Below, one piece after another: positions 25,900-36,504 of a stretch of DNA of 64,000 nucleotides. The stretch comes from Nageia nagi. Lineage: Eukaryota > Pinophyta. The notes beneath the pieces are model-generated. The model was given only the letters and a program-made list of their open reading frames with translations, had not been told where the DNA came from and made no database searches. Positions within the stretch are counted from its first letter, which is position 1, and every line of letters starts with the position of its first letter. The stretch spans positions 167,214,001-167,278,000 of the forward strand of contig JBITNC010000001.1 of NCBI GenBank assembly GCA_050084985.1, written 5' to 3'. The translations under genes were made by a program, and so were the position numbers.

Positions 25900-26480
25900 T
25901 TAGTAGTAGGTGTTGGGTAGAATGATATAAACCAATATAGATGATAGAAGGATAACTAACCAAGTTTGACCACCAAGTGATCCTTAAGATATTTCAACAG
26001 GTCTATTTTAATGTGCACTCTTTTATATGGGTGAACCCCATAAAATTTTGTTAGTTCTACACAAATGAAATTACCTAGGGGAGCCCAAACCCTTTCTAGA
26101 AAGGGCTATAGAGGAACTAGGATATCATGGAGCTCAACCCACATTTGGACTTGTAATAAAGCACCGTATTCAACAAAAAAAATCTTATGTCCATGGTTGA
26201 AACACTAGGAGCGAGTTTCTAATATACCAAGGGCCATGATCAAAAACATATTTATCATGGTATTCATGAGAAAAATATAACAAAAAAGCTTTTAGTAAGG
26301 TTCTAGATGCCCTCTACTTCGACACCATATGATGTCTACTATTGTTACAACCAACTACAGATGATATTATTTGTGAGGATACAACCCAAGAAATACCCTA
26401 TAAGGGTGTGGTTATCTAACCAACCACATGCATTATTAAAATTATCTAGAGGGATATCAACATCAAGCACAAGGGGATTA
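25900..26480 (-). pseudogene. LINE L ORF1 relic (DUF4283)
   Basis: The first LINE protein binds element RNA. The minus strand keeps a GYFLG motif and the NLTKSFF stretch near 26290, then a PW tryptophan near 26220. The signature QVQMWVELHDILVPL lies at about 26120-26163 and ERVWAPLGNFICVEL at about 26055-26100. This is the DUF4283 order: core strand motif, GPW, W-V-L-LP, then IG-LG. Many stops interrupt it. A zinc knuckle is expected downstream near 25880 but cannot be confirmed. Confidence 0.65.
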
Positions 26481-26644
26481 CCTCACTATAGACCTTCAAG
26501 AGGAGCTTCTTGGGTTCCTTGGGTGTCATTGCTACATCTAGTAGCTTCAACCTGAGTTTAAGTTGTTAAATGAGTCAAATCCATATATAAAAAGAACCTA
26601 ATCTTGTTAAGTTAATACGAATCATCAATACTACATTTTAGAGA

Positions 26645-27671
26645 TTTTGCATCATACAATGCATCAATCCATAGTCTTATTTTTTAAAAAAATTGCAAAA
26701 ATCTTGATGCATCAATTGATTCTAAGGGTACTATCAAATAAAGCATCATTTATTGCATCAAGTAATGCATCATATATAGAGTTATGAGCATCAAATAATT
26801 GATGCTATACATGATGCTTTATACATCATGTATGTGTCAAATAATATGTCAACACAATAGAGATGAGGGTTTACATCTTATCAAATAATTTATCTATCTT
26901 CTCTATGCTTCCATATTTTGCATATACATCTAACAAGGTACTCATAACCATAAAGTTCAATAAAAAATTATTTTAAAGAGTTTTTGATGTATGTATAAAC
27001 CCTTTTACAAATATCTTAGTTTGGTGCATGCTTTGAGGATGCTGGGAAAGGTGAATTCATTTGGTTGGACTACTATTGGTGTTTATTGCATTTGGTAACC
27101 TAAAATTATCATATTCCATGAGCATATAGTCAAAAACTTAATGGGAATCCACCAAAATTTGAGGGTCTTCTCTACCAAAATTCATGGGTGATTGAAGCAT
27201 GCAATGCACATTTTTCTTACCATAAAATGTATATACACACTACTATCTACATTCTCCTACTTATCTTCAACTCTTGGAAACCTGTATCACTAAAAATATA
27301 GCCTTGTATTGCTAAAAATGACCTTATAAAAGGCAATCTCCCTTATTTACTCATCAATGGCATCATACCTACCATTAAAACTCCACCATCAATCAAGGGA
27401 ATGCATCAATGATCAATAGCAGATCATGCCATGATCTGTGTGCATGATCTACATCTTTTTTTTGTTCCATGTATCACTTGACACATTGCTTGATGCACTA
27501 AAATGAATCAAACAATGCATCAAGCAATGCATCATACAATGCATCAACCAATGAGTCAAAAAAATGGTTTTATCTAGATTGACATAGACACATGAAATAA
27601 TGATGCATATTGCATCATGGCATCAAAATGCAATTTTACGATGCATCATATGATGCAAAATTGCAAAAATG
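26645..27671. mobile_element. Candidate non-autonomous DNA transposon with subterminal TGCATCA repeats
   Basis: Near the left end (26648-26666) the sequence reads TTGCATCATACAATGCATC. Near the right end (27639-27658) it reads GATGCATCATATGATGCAA, which is its near-exact reverse complement. Within about 190 bp of each end the heptamer TGCATCA or its complement recurs some eight to ten times, but it is rare in the middle. Subterminal motif arrays with terminal inverted repeats are typical of hAT, CACTA and similar families, where transposase binds them. No transposase frame is present. Exact ends and target duplication are not resolved. Confidence 0.5.
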
Positions 27672-27966
27672 GTACTCAAATCCAAAGGGAAAGAAGAGTA
27701 CTATACTACAATAAAAGCAATGTAAAACCCTAGACTATAGGTTCAACTAAAGCATCGCTAGTTACATTAGTTTCAATTTCATATAGACTTTCACTTCATA
27801 CAATTAATATTTTTTTAACTAAAAAATAACAATAAAATATAATATAATCTTTTATATAATTTTTAATTTACTTTTCTATTACTTATTGAATTTAACTATT
27901 ATTAACTTAAGAGAATATGAAAACAAAGCTAAAATACAATATTAAGAATTATAATAAATGTGTAAC

Positions 27967-28137
27967 AATGATAGGCCCTCCTTGAGATGCAAAAAGACCC
28001 TTGGATTGCATCATTTTCATAATCATTATCATGAATCTCTACATCTCCCTCTATAAATTCAACACATTAATGAACATGTTAATATAGAATGGCTAAGATT
28101 CCTATGAATTTTGCAAGAAAATATTAATATTCACCTT
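27967..28137 (-). pseudogene. Beta-galactosidase (GH35) gene fragment, copy 1
   Basis: On the minus strand a Lys codon at 28135-28137 is followed by GT and an 84-bp intron (28051-28134) ending TTATAG. The next exon reads REM, a stop where Gln is expected, RF, then MMQSKGLFASQGGPII. Plant beta-galactosidases have FRTDNEPFK, then REMQRFT, then LFASQGGPII in that order near the catalytic site, and they act on cell-wall galactans. Copy 2 at 40637-40939 has the same intron at the same place with the same length. All four CpGs of the copy-2 intron are lost here. The fragment ends exactly at the 5' splice junction codon, where copia E1 sequence begins. Confidence 0.8.
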
Positions 28138-28199
28138 ATTAATCTTACAAGACAATGGGATTCGACATCAGCTTACAATCCCTAGTACCCCCAACAAAA
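28138..28199 (+). pseudogene. Copia E1 integrase fragment, left of element C
   Basis: From about 28143 the text matches E2 integrase at 40040-40105, including the phrase GGGATTCGACATCAGCTT. It is interrupted at 28200 by the LTR of element C and resumes at 36505. The codons are those just before the third catalytic residue (the TPQQNG region). Confidence 0.85.
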
Positions 28200-28697
28200 T
28201 GTTGGAATGTATAATGTATTATTGTAAAGGTTTGTATTAATCCTCTTTGTAAATTCACTAATACTTAAGGTTATCATTAAATACCTTAGGTATTTAATTG
28301 AATATGATAATGTAACTTATCCTACACTCTATGTCATGATCATGCCCCTTGTGTAAAAGGGAGTGCATGTCATGCCTTTGTACAATGGGTAAAAGGGTGA
28401 TTTAAATAGGAATTTTGGCCTATAAATAGAAGGCTCCCTCTTTGTTATCATACACCAATTTGTGGAGTAAAGTTATTCTATAGGATAGTATTTAAGATTT
28501 GAGGTTAGAAAGACTGTAAGAGTTCATATTTGAGATTAAGAGAGATCTAGTTAGTGGATGTACTCCTAGTTGGAGGAACCACTTACATCTTGTGTTATCT
28601 TTATGAGATTGCTTTATGAGTTTGTTAGATGTGAATTGTGATATTTCATATGATCTTGGGACTTTAAGGTTGTTTAGTTTAAATTGCAACTCCTTCA
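28200..28697 (+). repeat. 5' LTR of element C (498 bp)
   Basis: It runs TGTTGGAATG to CTCCTTCA. A TATAAATAG box at 28421-28429 marks the promoter that would drive the element. The same LTR family is seen at 36003-36499, 57814-58302 and, as a fragment, 58870-59208. Confidence 0.93.
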
Positions 28698-28699
28698 TT

Positions 28700-28711
28700 T
28701 GGTATCAAAGC
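28700..28711 (+). other. Primer-binding site of element C
   Basis: TGGTATCAAAGC has A in place of the G of the canonical TGGTATCAGAGC. Element D has the same variant and the same following ACC, so it looks like a subfamily trait rather than a private mutation. Confidence 0.9.
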
Positions 28712-30774
28712 ACCTGGGAGGCTCCTCTTCATATCCTTGGTTTGGTGACTCTTCTTCAACATTTTAGTCTCCTTCATTTCTCTTCTTACAATTCATTATT
28801 GAGGTAAATCTAAGAGAAGGTATAAATTCCTTCCTTCTTGGTTATTTATTGGTTACTTTAATATACTAACATTATTTATGTGTTACTGGAAAATATTTTT
28901 TTAGAAAAAATTACTTAAAATAACAATATTATTATTGCATAATTATCTTTTTGAGCTATTTTTTGATAGAATTACTTAAAACACAATAATATGTTGTTAT
29001 TATAGAATAAGGTTGCATTTTTTTTGCCACATATATATTGATTAAAAAGGTAATTTCTTTTACAATCTTAATATATAAAGTTTTTTTTATAGAACAAGTA
29101 TTTTACAAAAAAATTTAAAAAAAAAATAGATTCTATAATTTTTTTTTTGAAGAGGTCTCTAGGTGGCCTTCTCTATTTTCATGGTTGGTTATCCCTTTGG
29201 TTGTGTTCTCCCCTCCTTATCATAGTCTAGCTCTTGGCTCTTCTACTTTGTATCATCCTTTGCTCTTATTATTTTACCTTTCTATGTTCTCTCTTTATAG
29301 CACTTCCCTTCTTGCCATTCTTCTTCATCCATTTTTCTTTGTGTGCTTATCTTTTTTTTCCTCATAGACTAAGACCTAAATGGCCTCCTTTCTCCTAGCA
29401 TGACTCTCTCCATCTACTTGGGCATTTGAAAACCTTACACCCTTTCTTCCATCATGTAGCCTGCCAAGTAAAATCCATTCTTTTCTCTAGATCAAAGGAG
29501 GTCAAATAGGTAGTTTACTAGACCAAGCTCACCATTGAAGCAAAGAAATCTCTTCTTCTCTCTCTCTATTGCCCACTTCTCTTCTTCATGGCCTCTTCCA
29601 TCCTAGTGGCACATGCAAAGTGATTTTCCACCACCACCTTCTTGGAGACCTCTCCTTATAGCTTTTGCTTGGACCTCACCCTCTAAAACTTGAATGGTTC
29701 TCTCATTCTCTTATCTTCGTGGGCTACTCTTTGGAGACCGTGGTTGCTCTATCCTCTCCTTCTATCATTTGTGCCTTTTCTCTCCTTCATTTAGTAATAG
29801 TAGTTGGCTACATAGGGCATTTAAATGAAGTCCCTCTTTATTTAAAAAAATACTACTTATCTTCTTAATTACTTTCCTTTATGTTGTTGAGACTTTTTAA
29901 ACTCATCATTCTACTCACCTGCCCAAAAGTGGCATGAAATTTTTTTTCTCTATTCCATTAAAAGAGGACTCCTTTAATGTGGAGTAAAAGATCAAAATGA
30001 AATTACATGCACTTACATGGAGTGTAGATCTCCTTTTTTTCATTTAATTCTTGCATAGGTAGCTCATGATGACTACTTAATTTTTTATATATACAACTAC
30101 AATTAGCCTTAAGGAAGAAAATTTCTTAAAATGTTTTCATGGCAATTTTGTTTATAAATGGTTTAGAAGTATTTCTTTTTTCCTTAAAAAAAATTTTTAA
30201 GGGGGGAGTGCTTTTTTAAATTAGCAATGAAAGGGGGGATTATTTTTTTACTTAAACATATTAGAATGGATGCATACTTGCAAGATATTTTTTAGCATGC
30301 AAATTGTTTTTCCTTAGTTAAATTTCTAAGGTAAAACTAGTATGCTATCTGTAGAGGATAATTTTTTTAAGTAAAAGAGAGGGGAATTTGTATAAACCTT
30401 TTACTTAATTTTTTAAATATTGCATTTAATGTCTATCTATTTTTCTATATTCATTTATGCAAAATAATAGAATGGTGCATGCTCCTTATTGTTTTTTAAA
30501 TACATGCTAAGTATTTTCTTATGCAAAGCTAATATACTTATGCAAATGAGGCATGTTTATCATTTTTTATGCAAAGTCAATTTGTGCAAACTATGGACCT
30601 ATGTAATTATATCCATTAGGGGTTAGTAAACAAAACCCATTAGACTCTTAGATTTCAAAAAATTACAAATGGATTATGTTTACTTATGCTCTTTTAATTC
30701 ATATTCTGTATTTTGATTTATTTACTTATGCAAATAAAAATGCAAACATTGAAATGAGCAACCTACTAAAATTA
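28712..30774 (+). other. Long leader of element C with pyrimidine-rich tract
   Basis: No gene is recognised. The first part has homopolymer runs. From 29150 to about 29880 the plus strand is markedly C/T-rich, giving open frames full of Leu, Ser, Phe and Pro (29185-29367, 29665-29868) that look compositional. A similar C/T-rich tract on the sense strand lies in D at about 56350-56800. The last part is AT-rich with CATGCA-like words. Confidence 0.55.
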
Positions 30775-31195
30775 ACACATCTACATGTACATTCCACAAC
30801 ATGACTTATTTGGAGAGCCATGAGGTGAGGGTAAGCAAACTAGAGCCTTTAAGTTTGACAATCCAAATAATGAAAGGTTCATACTTCTCAATTGCCCTAA
30901 GTCCTCTATTGGTTTGGACATAACTCCAATAGATGGATAGGCATGTGTAGTGACACCACATGTCCACATGTTTATTTAAAAATTATCCTAATAACCTAGG
31001 AAGATAACTTGAAACATAATCAAGATTAATAATTTGGCCAATCCAATAAATATCATAACCTTAGAAAATAGTAGGTACTCTTCCTTATGAGAAATTATAA
31101 TACTAACCAAGGTGAATTGGTTGAGAATTGGTAGTAATTGGGCTCCTCTTATGTGGGCATCTAGGTAAAGGCTTAATTTTAGACAAGAAAATAAG
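30775..31195 (-). other. Conserved pre-gag leader block (copy in C)
   Basis: This is homologous to 1765-2180, 54855-55275 and 37688-38105. On the strand opposite to gag-pol it still shows SHKEEYLLFSKVM and IGLAKLLILI, then an ATG frame with TCGVTTH. The upstream frame is more broken here than in the other copies. Confidence 0.6.
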
Positions 31196-31399
31196 CCTCA
31201 ACAATCTCACTCTACATCTACAATTCTTGAGATGAGATGTATTTGGGTACATAGATTATTATTTAAGTTGTAAAATATTTACACTAATGAATCAAATCAA
31301 GCATGTCTTAGTTAATTAAATGTAAAATGGTTAAAACTTAACATATAATGTTATTTATTAAACCACATACTTATTATTTTTCATATTCTTATGTAGCAA

Positions 31400-32590
31400 A
31401 TGGGAGACTCCTTATTACCCAAACACATTCTTAATAGTTTCAACTTTAGTATTTGGGAACTTTGGATGAGAGTTGAATTATAGGTAAAGAAGCTTTGACA
31501 AATAGTGAATGAGATTTATGTACCTCCTACATTTGATAAGGCACTAGAGGCTTACAACATAAAGAATGAGTTGGCAACCTCTATAATCTTCCATGTAGTT
31601 TTAGATGATGTGTCCCTAATGATTTCCTCTTCAACCTTAGCAAAGGAAGCTTGGGATAAGCTTAAGCAAATCTACCTTGGTTCAAAGTTTTCAACAAAGT
31701 TTATCATTCTTTAAAAATTGCTTCAATCTCATCAAGGAGAAGATGAAAATGTTGCCATCTACTTAGACAAAATTATTACCCTAAGGAACTAACTTGTCGC
31801 TTGTGGGTGCAATTAGATCAATGATGAGTTCATGGTCTTCATCATTATTCAAATCCTTTCTTCAAAGTTTGGAAACTTTGTAATGGTTATAGAAATAAGG
31901 CTTGATGATGAAGTAGAAGTCTTCTCCTTTGATAACCTTTCTAGGCTCCTTTTGAAGTATGAGAAAACCCTTAACAAAAAAATATTAATTTCTTCTTCTA
32001 AGGATAATAATGTTGCTCTTGGAGCAACCAAAACTCTTTTTAATAAGAAGTTCAACTATCAAAATAAATTTTATCCTTATTCCTCCAAAAGGTTTGAGAA
32101 AAAAGGTAATGGAAATAATAGGAACAATATCAACAATAGTAGGAACAACAGCAACAACAACCACTTCAAGCAAAAAGATGGAAAAGCCAAAGCAAACAAT
32201 CCAAATCTTAAGGCAAAGTTTGATAGAAATTGTAACTATTATGGCATCCAAGATCACAAAGAAGTTGATTGCTACCAAAATAAAAGAGAGGAAAAGAATA
32301 AATGTAATAGAAATATAAAAAATTTCAAATGAAAGAAGAATATTCAAGCTAGTTTTGTTACAGTGCTCTACTCCATGTCTCGCACTTGTTTATCTTATTG
32401 GATTGTTGACTTTGGTTGCATTAATCACCTATTCTTTGAAAAGGATAAGTTTGAGAACTTTCACAAGTATAAAAAAGATGTAGTTGCGATATGTGATAAC
32501 CCTTTCCTTGAAGTCCAAGGCATTGAAAGTGTGTTGATTCAAAAAAGGTTCTTGATAATGTGCTCTATGTTCCTAAGCTTAAGATGAACC
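31400..32590 (+). pseudogene. Element C gag and protease relic
   Basis: Gag starts at the ATG at 31400 (MGDSLLPKHILN) and has stops within the first 35 codons. The gag core continues through KEAWDKLKQIYLG (31660) and LLQSHQGEDENVAIYLDKII (about 31720). A long Asn-rich linker lies at 32100-32165. The zinc knuckle near 32230-32275 reads CNYYGIQDHKEVDC, so its second Cys has become Tyr. The aspartic protease box near 32400 reads WIVDFGCINHL, where the catalytic Asp-Ser-Gly has become Asp-Phe-Gly. The protein would form the particle and cut itself, but it cannot be made whole from this copy. Confidence 0.9.
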
Positions 32591-32759
32591 TTCTTTCTAT
32601 GATCTAAGTTGCTAGAAAAGGGTACTCATTTGAGTCCAACTCTTAATCTTGGTGCATAAAGAAAGGTCTTGCCACATTGATTAAAGGGTCAGTGAAAGAT
32701 GATCTATACATTGTAAATCAAGTTCCAATAATATTGTGTCTTACTACAAGTATGTGTTT

Positions 32760-35300
32760 TAGAGGTAATCTTTGGCACCATCGTTTAGGGCACCTTAACC
32801 ACAAGAGTGTTTAAATCATGAAAGACTAAGAACTTATGGAAGGTTTGCCTTCAATTTCTCCTTCAGTTGGTCTATACAAGAGGTGCATTCTTAGCAAGAT
32901 GCATAGATAAAAGTTTGAATAAGATAAGGTAATAAGAGAATCTCAATCTCTTCAACTTATGCATTTAGATTTGATAGGTCAATTTTAGACAAAGTTATTT
33001 GAAGGAGCATCTTATGTCTTGACCTTCATTGATGATTTAAGTAGGATGATTTTTGGCTATCTTCTTGAGCACAAGGATCAAACCTTTGATATTTTTAAAG
33101 ATTTTAAAGCCTTTGTTGAGAAAAAAAATAACCTTAAGATCAAGATGTTGAGATCAGATAATGTAGGAGAATACAATAGCAATGAGTTCAATGACTATTA
33201 TGGTAAGTATGGAATCAAGAGGTAGTTTACAATTCCTTACACTCCTCAATAGATAATGTTATTGAAATAAAAAATAAAATAATTATGAAAATGGTTAGAT
33301 GCATGTTGGGTAATCTTCTTAGTTTCTTATGGGGTGAAACAGTAAGCATTGCTATTTACACCTTGAATAGGTGTCCCATAAAACCTATTTAGGGTAAAAC
33401 TCCTTTTGAGGCATGGTTAAAAATAAAACATTACATTTCACACCTTAGAGTGTTCGATTGTGATGCAATCTCCTACATTATTTTTGAGAAAAAGAAGAAG
33501 TTAGATAAAAAGGCTAAAAAATACATCTTTATAGGTTATGATAGTTAGCATAGAGGCTAAAGACTCTACTCTCCATCCTACAAAGCTATGTTTATTTCAA
33601 AGAATGTAAATTTCAATGAATTTCCTAAAAATTTTGCTTCTAATAAGGATATTGATGATCCAAAAGACTTTTCAATTGCACCTAGCTTGTTAGATATTGA
33701 TATAAGAAGGAGCATGACCTTGAATAAATCCTTATTTACCAAAATTGATAACAAATATGAGCCTTCATCCTTCAAAGAAGCTTCAACGCATGAGTATTGG
33801 ATAGAAGCCATGAAAATAGAGTATGAGGTGCTTATGAAAAATGAAACTTAGGATTTGATTCTTTATCCCAATGAGAAAAATATAATTGGTAATAAGTGGA
33901 TCTACAAGGTCAAGTAAAATTATGTTAAGGATACTGAGAAATACAAGGCAAGGTTATTAGATAAAGGTTTTGCTCAGAAATATAATATAAATTATGAGAA
34001 AACCTTTGCTCTTATGGCAAAGATGCTTATTATGAGAATTATCTTTGCTCTTTCTACAGCTCAAGGATGGAAACTCTTTCAACTTGATGTCAAGAGTGCA
34101 TTTTTCAATGGTGACTTAAATGTGAAAATCTTCATGAATCAACCAAAAGGGTTCATTATGGAAGGTAAAGAGTCTTTTGTGTGCAAGCTAAAGAAGTCAT
34201 TATATGAATTTAAGCAATTACCTATAGCCTAGTACAAAAAGATTTTAGGGTATTTTATAGACATTGATTTCTCTAAGTGCTTTTGAGACTCCAATTTATA
34301 TGTGCTCACTCAAGAAAAAGATGTGTTCATGATTCTCCTTTATGTGGATGATCTTTTGATTACTAGGAACAATGATGAAATCAATCAAGAGTGCATATCC
34401 AAACTTAAGGTAACATTTAAAATGATTGATCTTAGTCTCTTGCACTACTACCTTAGAATGTAAGTATACCAATATAAGGATTGTACTTATCTTAGTTAAT
34501 CTAAGTATATATCAAACATCTTATAGATGTTTAGAATGGAGGAGTGTAAATATTCTACAATCCGAATCTCTCCTAAAATCACTATTTCTCTGAGCTTCCA
34601 CTCTCAATTAGCTAATGCTACTACTTATAGATAATTAATTGGTAGTCTTTTGTATTTGACTATTTTCAGACTAGATATTAACTTTGTAATGAATCTAAGG
34701 GAATGATTCATGTAGAAACCATATGTTGAGCACCTCAATTTTGCTAAGCAAATCTTGAGGTATGTTACAAGGACTAAGGATCTTGCTATCAAATATTCTA
34801 AGTTACCCTCATTTTTTCTCTTTGAATTTTCAAATTTTAACTATGGGGGAGATAGAGATGATAGGAAATCAACCACTATATATGTGTTTAGCATTGGTTC
34901 AAGTGCTATCTCTTGGGCATCCAAGAAGCAACCTATTATTTCTCTTTCCACCATAAATGCTAAATACCATGCCATGTCTGTTGCAACCCAGAAGCCATTT
35001 GGCCAAAGCATCTTTTGAAAAAAATTAGGTATGCGTAAGGTGGCTCATCTTTGATTTTTTTAGATAATTAATTGGTGATCTCTTTGGTTAAGAATCCTGT
35101 GTTTCATCAGAGAACAAAACATGGAAATCTAAATATATTTTATTAAGGAGAAGGTTCTTGATGGCATCATACACTTGGAGTATTGTCCATCCACCTTGAA
35201 CTTCATTGATTTATTCACCAAGCCCCTCTTAGAAGCTAAGTTATATAAGTTTAAAGATGCTATCAGGTTGGTGAAGCTACCCTTAAAAAGAAGTGAAGTT
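32760..35300 (+). pseudogene. Element C integrase, reverse transcriptase and RNase H relic
   Basis: The zinc-binding region starts LWHHRLGHLNHKS near 32770; in its CxxC half the first Cys is Tyr (near 32875). Integrase keeps HLDLIG (32965) and MLRSDNVGEYNSNEF (33150-33195). The third catalytic region near 33240-33270 is broken by a stop and a frameshift. Reverse transcriptase follows: KWIYKVK (33896), FQLDVKSAFFNGDL (34079-34118), the catalytic YVDDLLI near 34341, and HYYLRM. RNase H reads DRKSTTIYVFSIGSSAISWA (34863-34920) and SLSTINAKYHAM, where the usual EAEY carries Asn-Ala-Lys. Stops and shifts are frequent, so all activities are lost. Confidence 0.9.
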
Positions 35301-35467
35301 TGAATTCTTATGTTAAATTCATATTTGTGATGACAACTCACCCCTAGAAGGATTTTGTGTTGTATAGTGTTGATTTTGTTGTACACCTTCATGGTAAGTT
35401 TGCTTTGCATGAAGAACTTGTTGTACAAATGTTTTAGAGCAAAAAGAATGGTCAATCTAGCATTTTT

Positions 35468-35545
35468 TAGTTATCCATATGTGAGGAACTTTTATGTGTC
35501 TTTTGGCATTATTTAGTTATCTATATGTGAGGAACTTGTATGTGC
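35468..35545 (+). repeat. Short tandem duplication in 3' untranslated part of C
   Basis: TTAGTTATCCATATGTGAGG is repeated about 48 bp later as a near-identical phrase (TTAGTTATCTATATGTGAGG), each followed by AACTT and TATGTG. This lies between RNase H and the 3' LTR. Confidence 0.75.
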
Positions 35546-35991
35546 ATGCTCTATTTTGTAATGATAATCAACACATGTTTTATATACAACAAGTGACTAT
35601 GAGTTTTGGTTTGGCATCTTCGTGATGACTTATAATGCACCATTGATCAGTATATAATGGTATTTGTGTGATTCATCTATCCTTGTTGATATGAATATGT
35701 TGCATCTAACTAGTCTTGTTATTTGAACTACTTATGACCTATAGGTTCCTTTAAGATTGCAAGTTACTTACTTTGGGTATGCAAGCTCTTAGAGACTCTT
35801 CGTAACTTTTAGTTGGATGACTACTTCATGTACATTGAAACTGATTATGGTTAATAATTGTATTTGGCAAAGTAGTGAGTCTCAAACTAGATCTTGCTTA
35901 CTTCACAAATATGTAAAAAGTTCTCATCTTCGATTGTATCTATTTAGAGAACTCTCTTACTTTCTCTTATTCACTCTATCCCAATATTGCA

Positions 35992-36002
35992 TTAAGGGGG
36001 AG
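35992..36002 (+). other. Polypurine tract of element C
   Basis: The purine run AAGGGGGAG directly abuts the TG of the 3' LTR. It would prime plus-strand DNA synthesis during reverse transcription. Confidence 0.85.
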
Positions 36003-36499
36003 TGTTGGGATGTATAATGCATTATTGTAAAGGTTTGCATTATTGTAAAGGTTTATATTAATCTTCTTTGTAAATTCATTAGATACCTTGAGTATTTAAG
36101 TGAATATGATAATGTAACTCATCCTACACTCCATGTCATGAGCATGCCCCTTGGGTAAAAGGGAGTGCATGTCATGCTTTTGTACATTGGGTAAAAAAGT
36201 GATCTAAAGAGAGATTTTATGCTATAAATAGAAGGCTCCTTCTTTTTTATCATACACCAATTTATAGATTAAAATTATGCTAGAGGATAGTGTTTAGGAT
36301 TTGAAGTTAGAAAGATTATAAAAGTTCATATTTAAGATTAAAAGATATCTAGTTAGTGGATGTACTCCTAGTTGGAGGAACCATTTACATCTTATGTTAT
36401 CTTTGTGAGATTACTTTGTGAGTTTGTTAGATGTGAATTGTGAGCTTTCATGTGATCTTGGTATTTTAGGGTTGTTTAGCTTATATTGCAACTCCTTCG
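36003..36499 (+). repeat. 3' LTR of element C (497 bp)
   Basis: It begins TGTTGGGATG and ends CTCCTTCG, where the final A of the terminal CA has mutated to G. It carries a private 18-bp tandem duplication (CATTATTGTAAAGGTTTG, about 36019-36054) absent from the 5' LTR, and lacks part of the text after it. A TATAAATAG box lies at 36223-36231. Confidence 0.92.
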
Positions 36500-36504
36500 T
36501 GAAA

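Larger units (their letters stand above)
21140..26560 (-). mobile_element. Degenerate L1-type LINE, element L
   Basis: The minus strand shows the plant LINE order: DUF4283-type ORF1, apurinic-type endonuclease, then non-LTR reverse transcriptase. Stops and frameshifts occur every few dozen codons, so it is old. The 5' edge is placed near 26560 by the end of ORF1 homology. The 3' edge is a guess, since no clear poly-A tail or target duplication is visible. The length, about 5.4 kb, is near full length for the family. Confidence 0.75.
28200..36499 (+). mobile_element. Complete but inactive Ty1-copia element C (8.3 kb), nested in E1
   Basis: The element has 5' LTR 28200-28697, primer site 28700-28711, a 2.7 kb leader, gag, protease, integrase, reverse transcriptase, RNase H, polypurine tract 35992-36002, and 3' LTR 36003-36499. 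The left flank (copia integrase ending CCAACAAAA) and the right flank (TGAAATGGAGTT) rejoin to the E2 text CCAACAAAATGGAGTT. A decayed 5-bp target duplication, CAAAA and TGAAA, is plausible. The two LTRs differ at very roughly one base in ten by eye, so the insertion is old. Confidence 0.93.

Noticed and set aside
29185-29868. Leu/Ser-rich plus-strand frames in the leader of C
   Set aside because: Same pyrimidine-rich composition effect; interrupted and not alignable as protein with D.
31849-32347. Long minus-strand frames opposite gag of C (and the similar frames at 989-1335 and 53615-54043)
   Set aside because: They are shadows of the Lys/Asn-rich gag text on the other strand and occur because gag codon composition lacks reverse stops.
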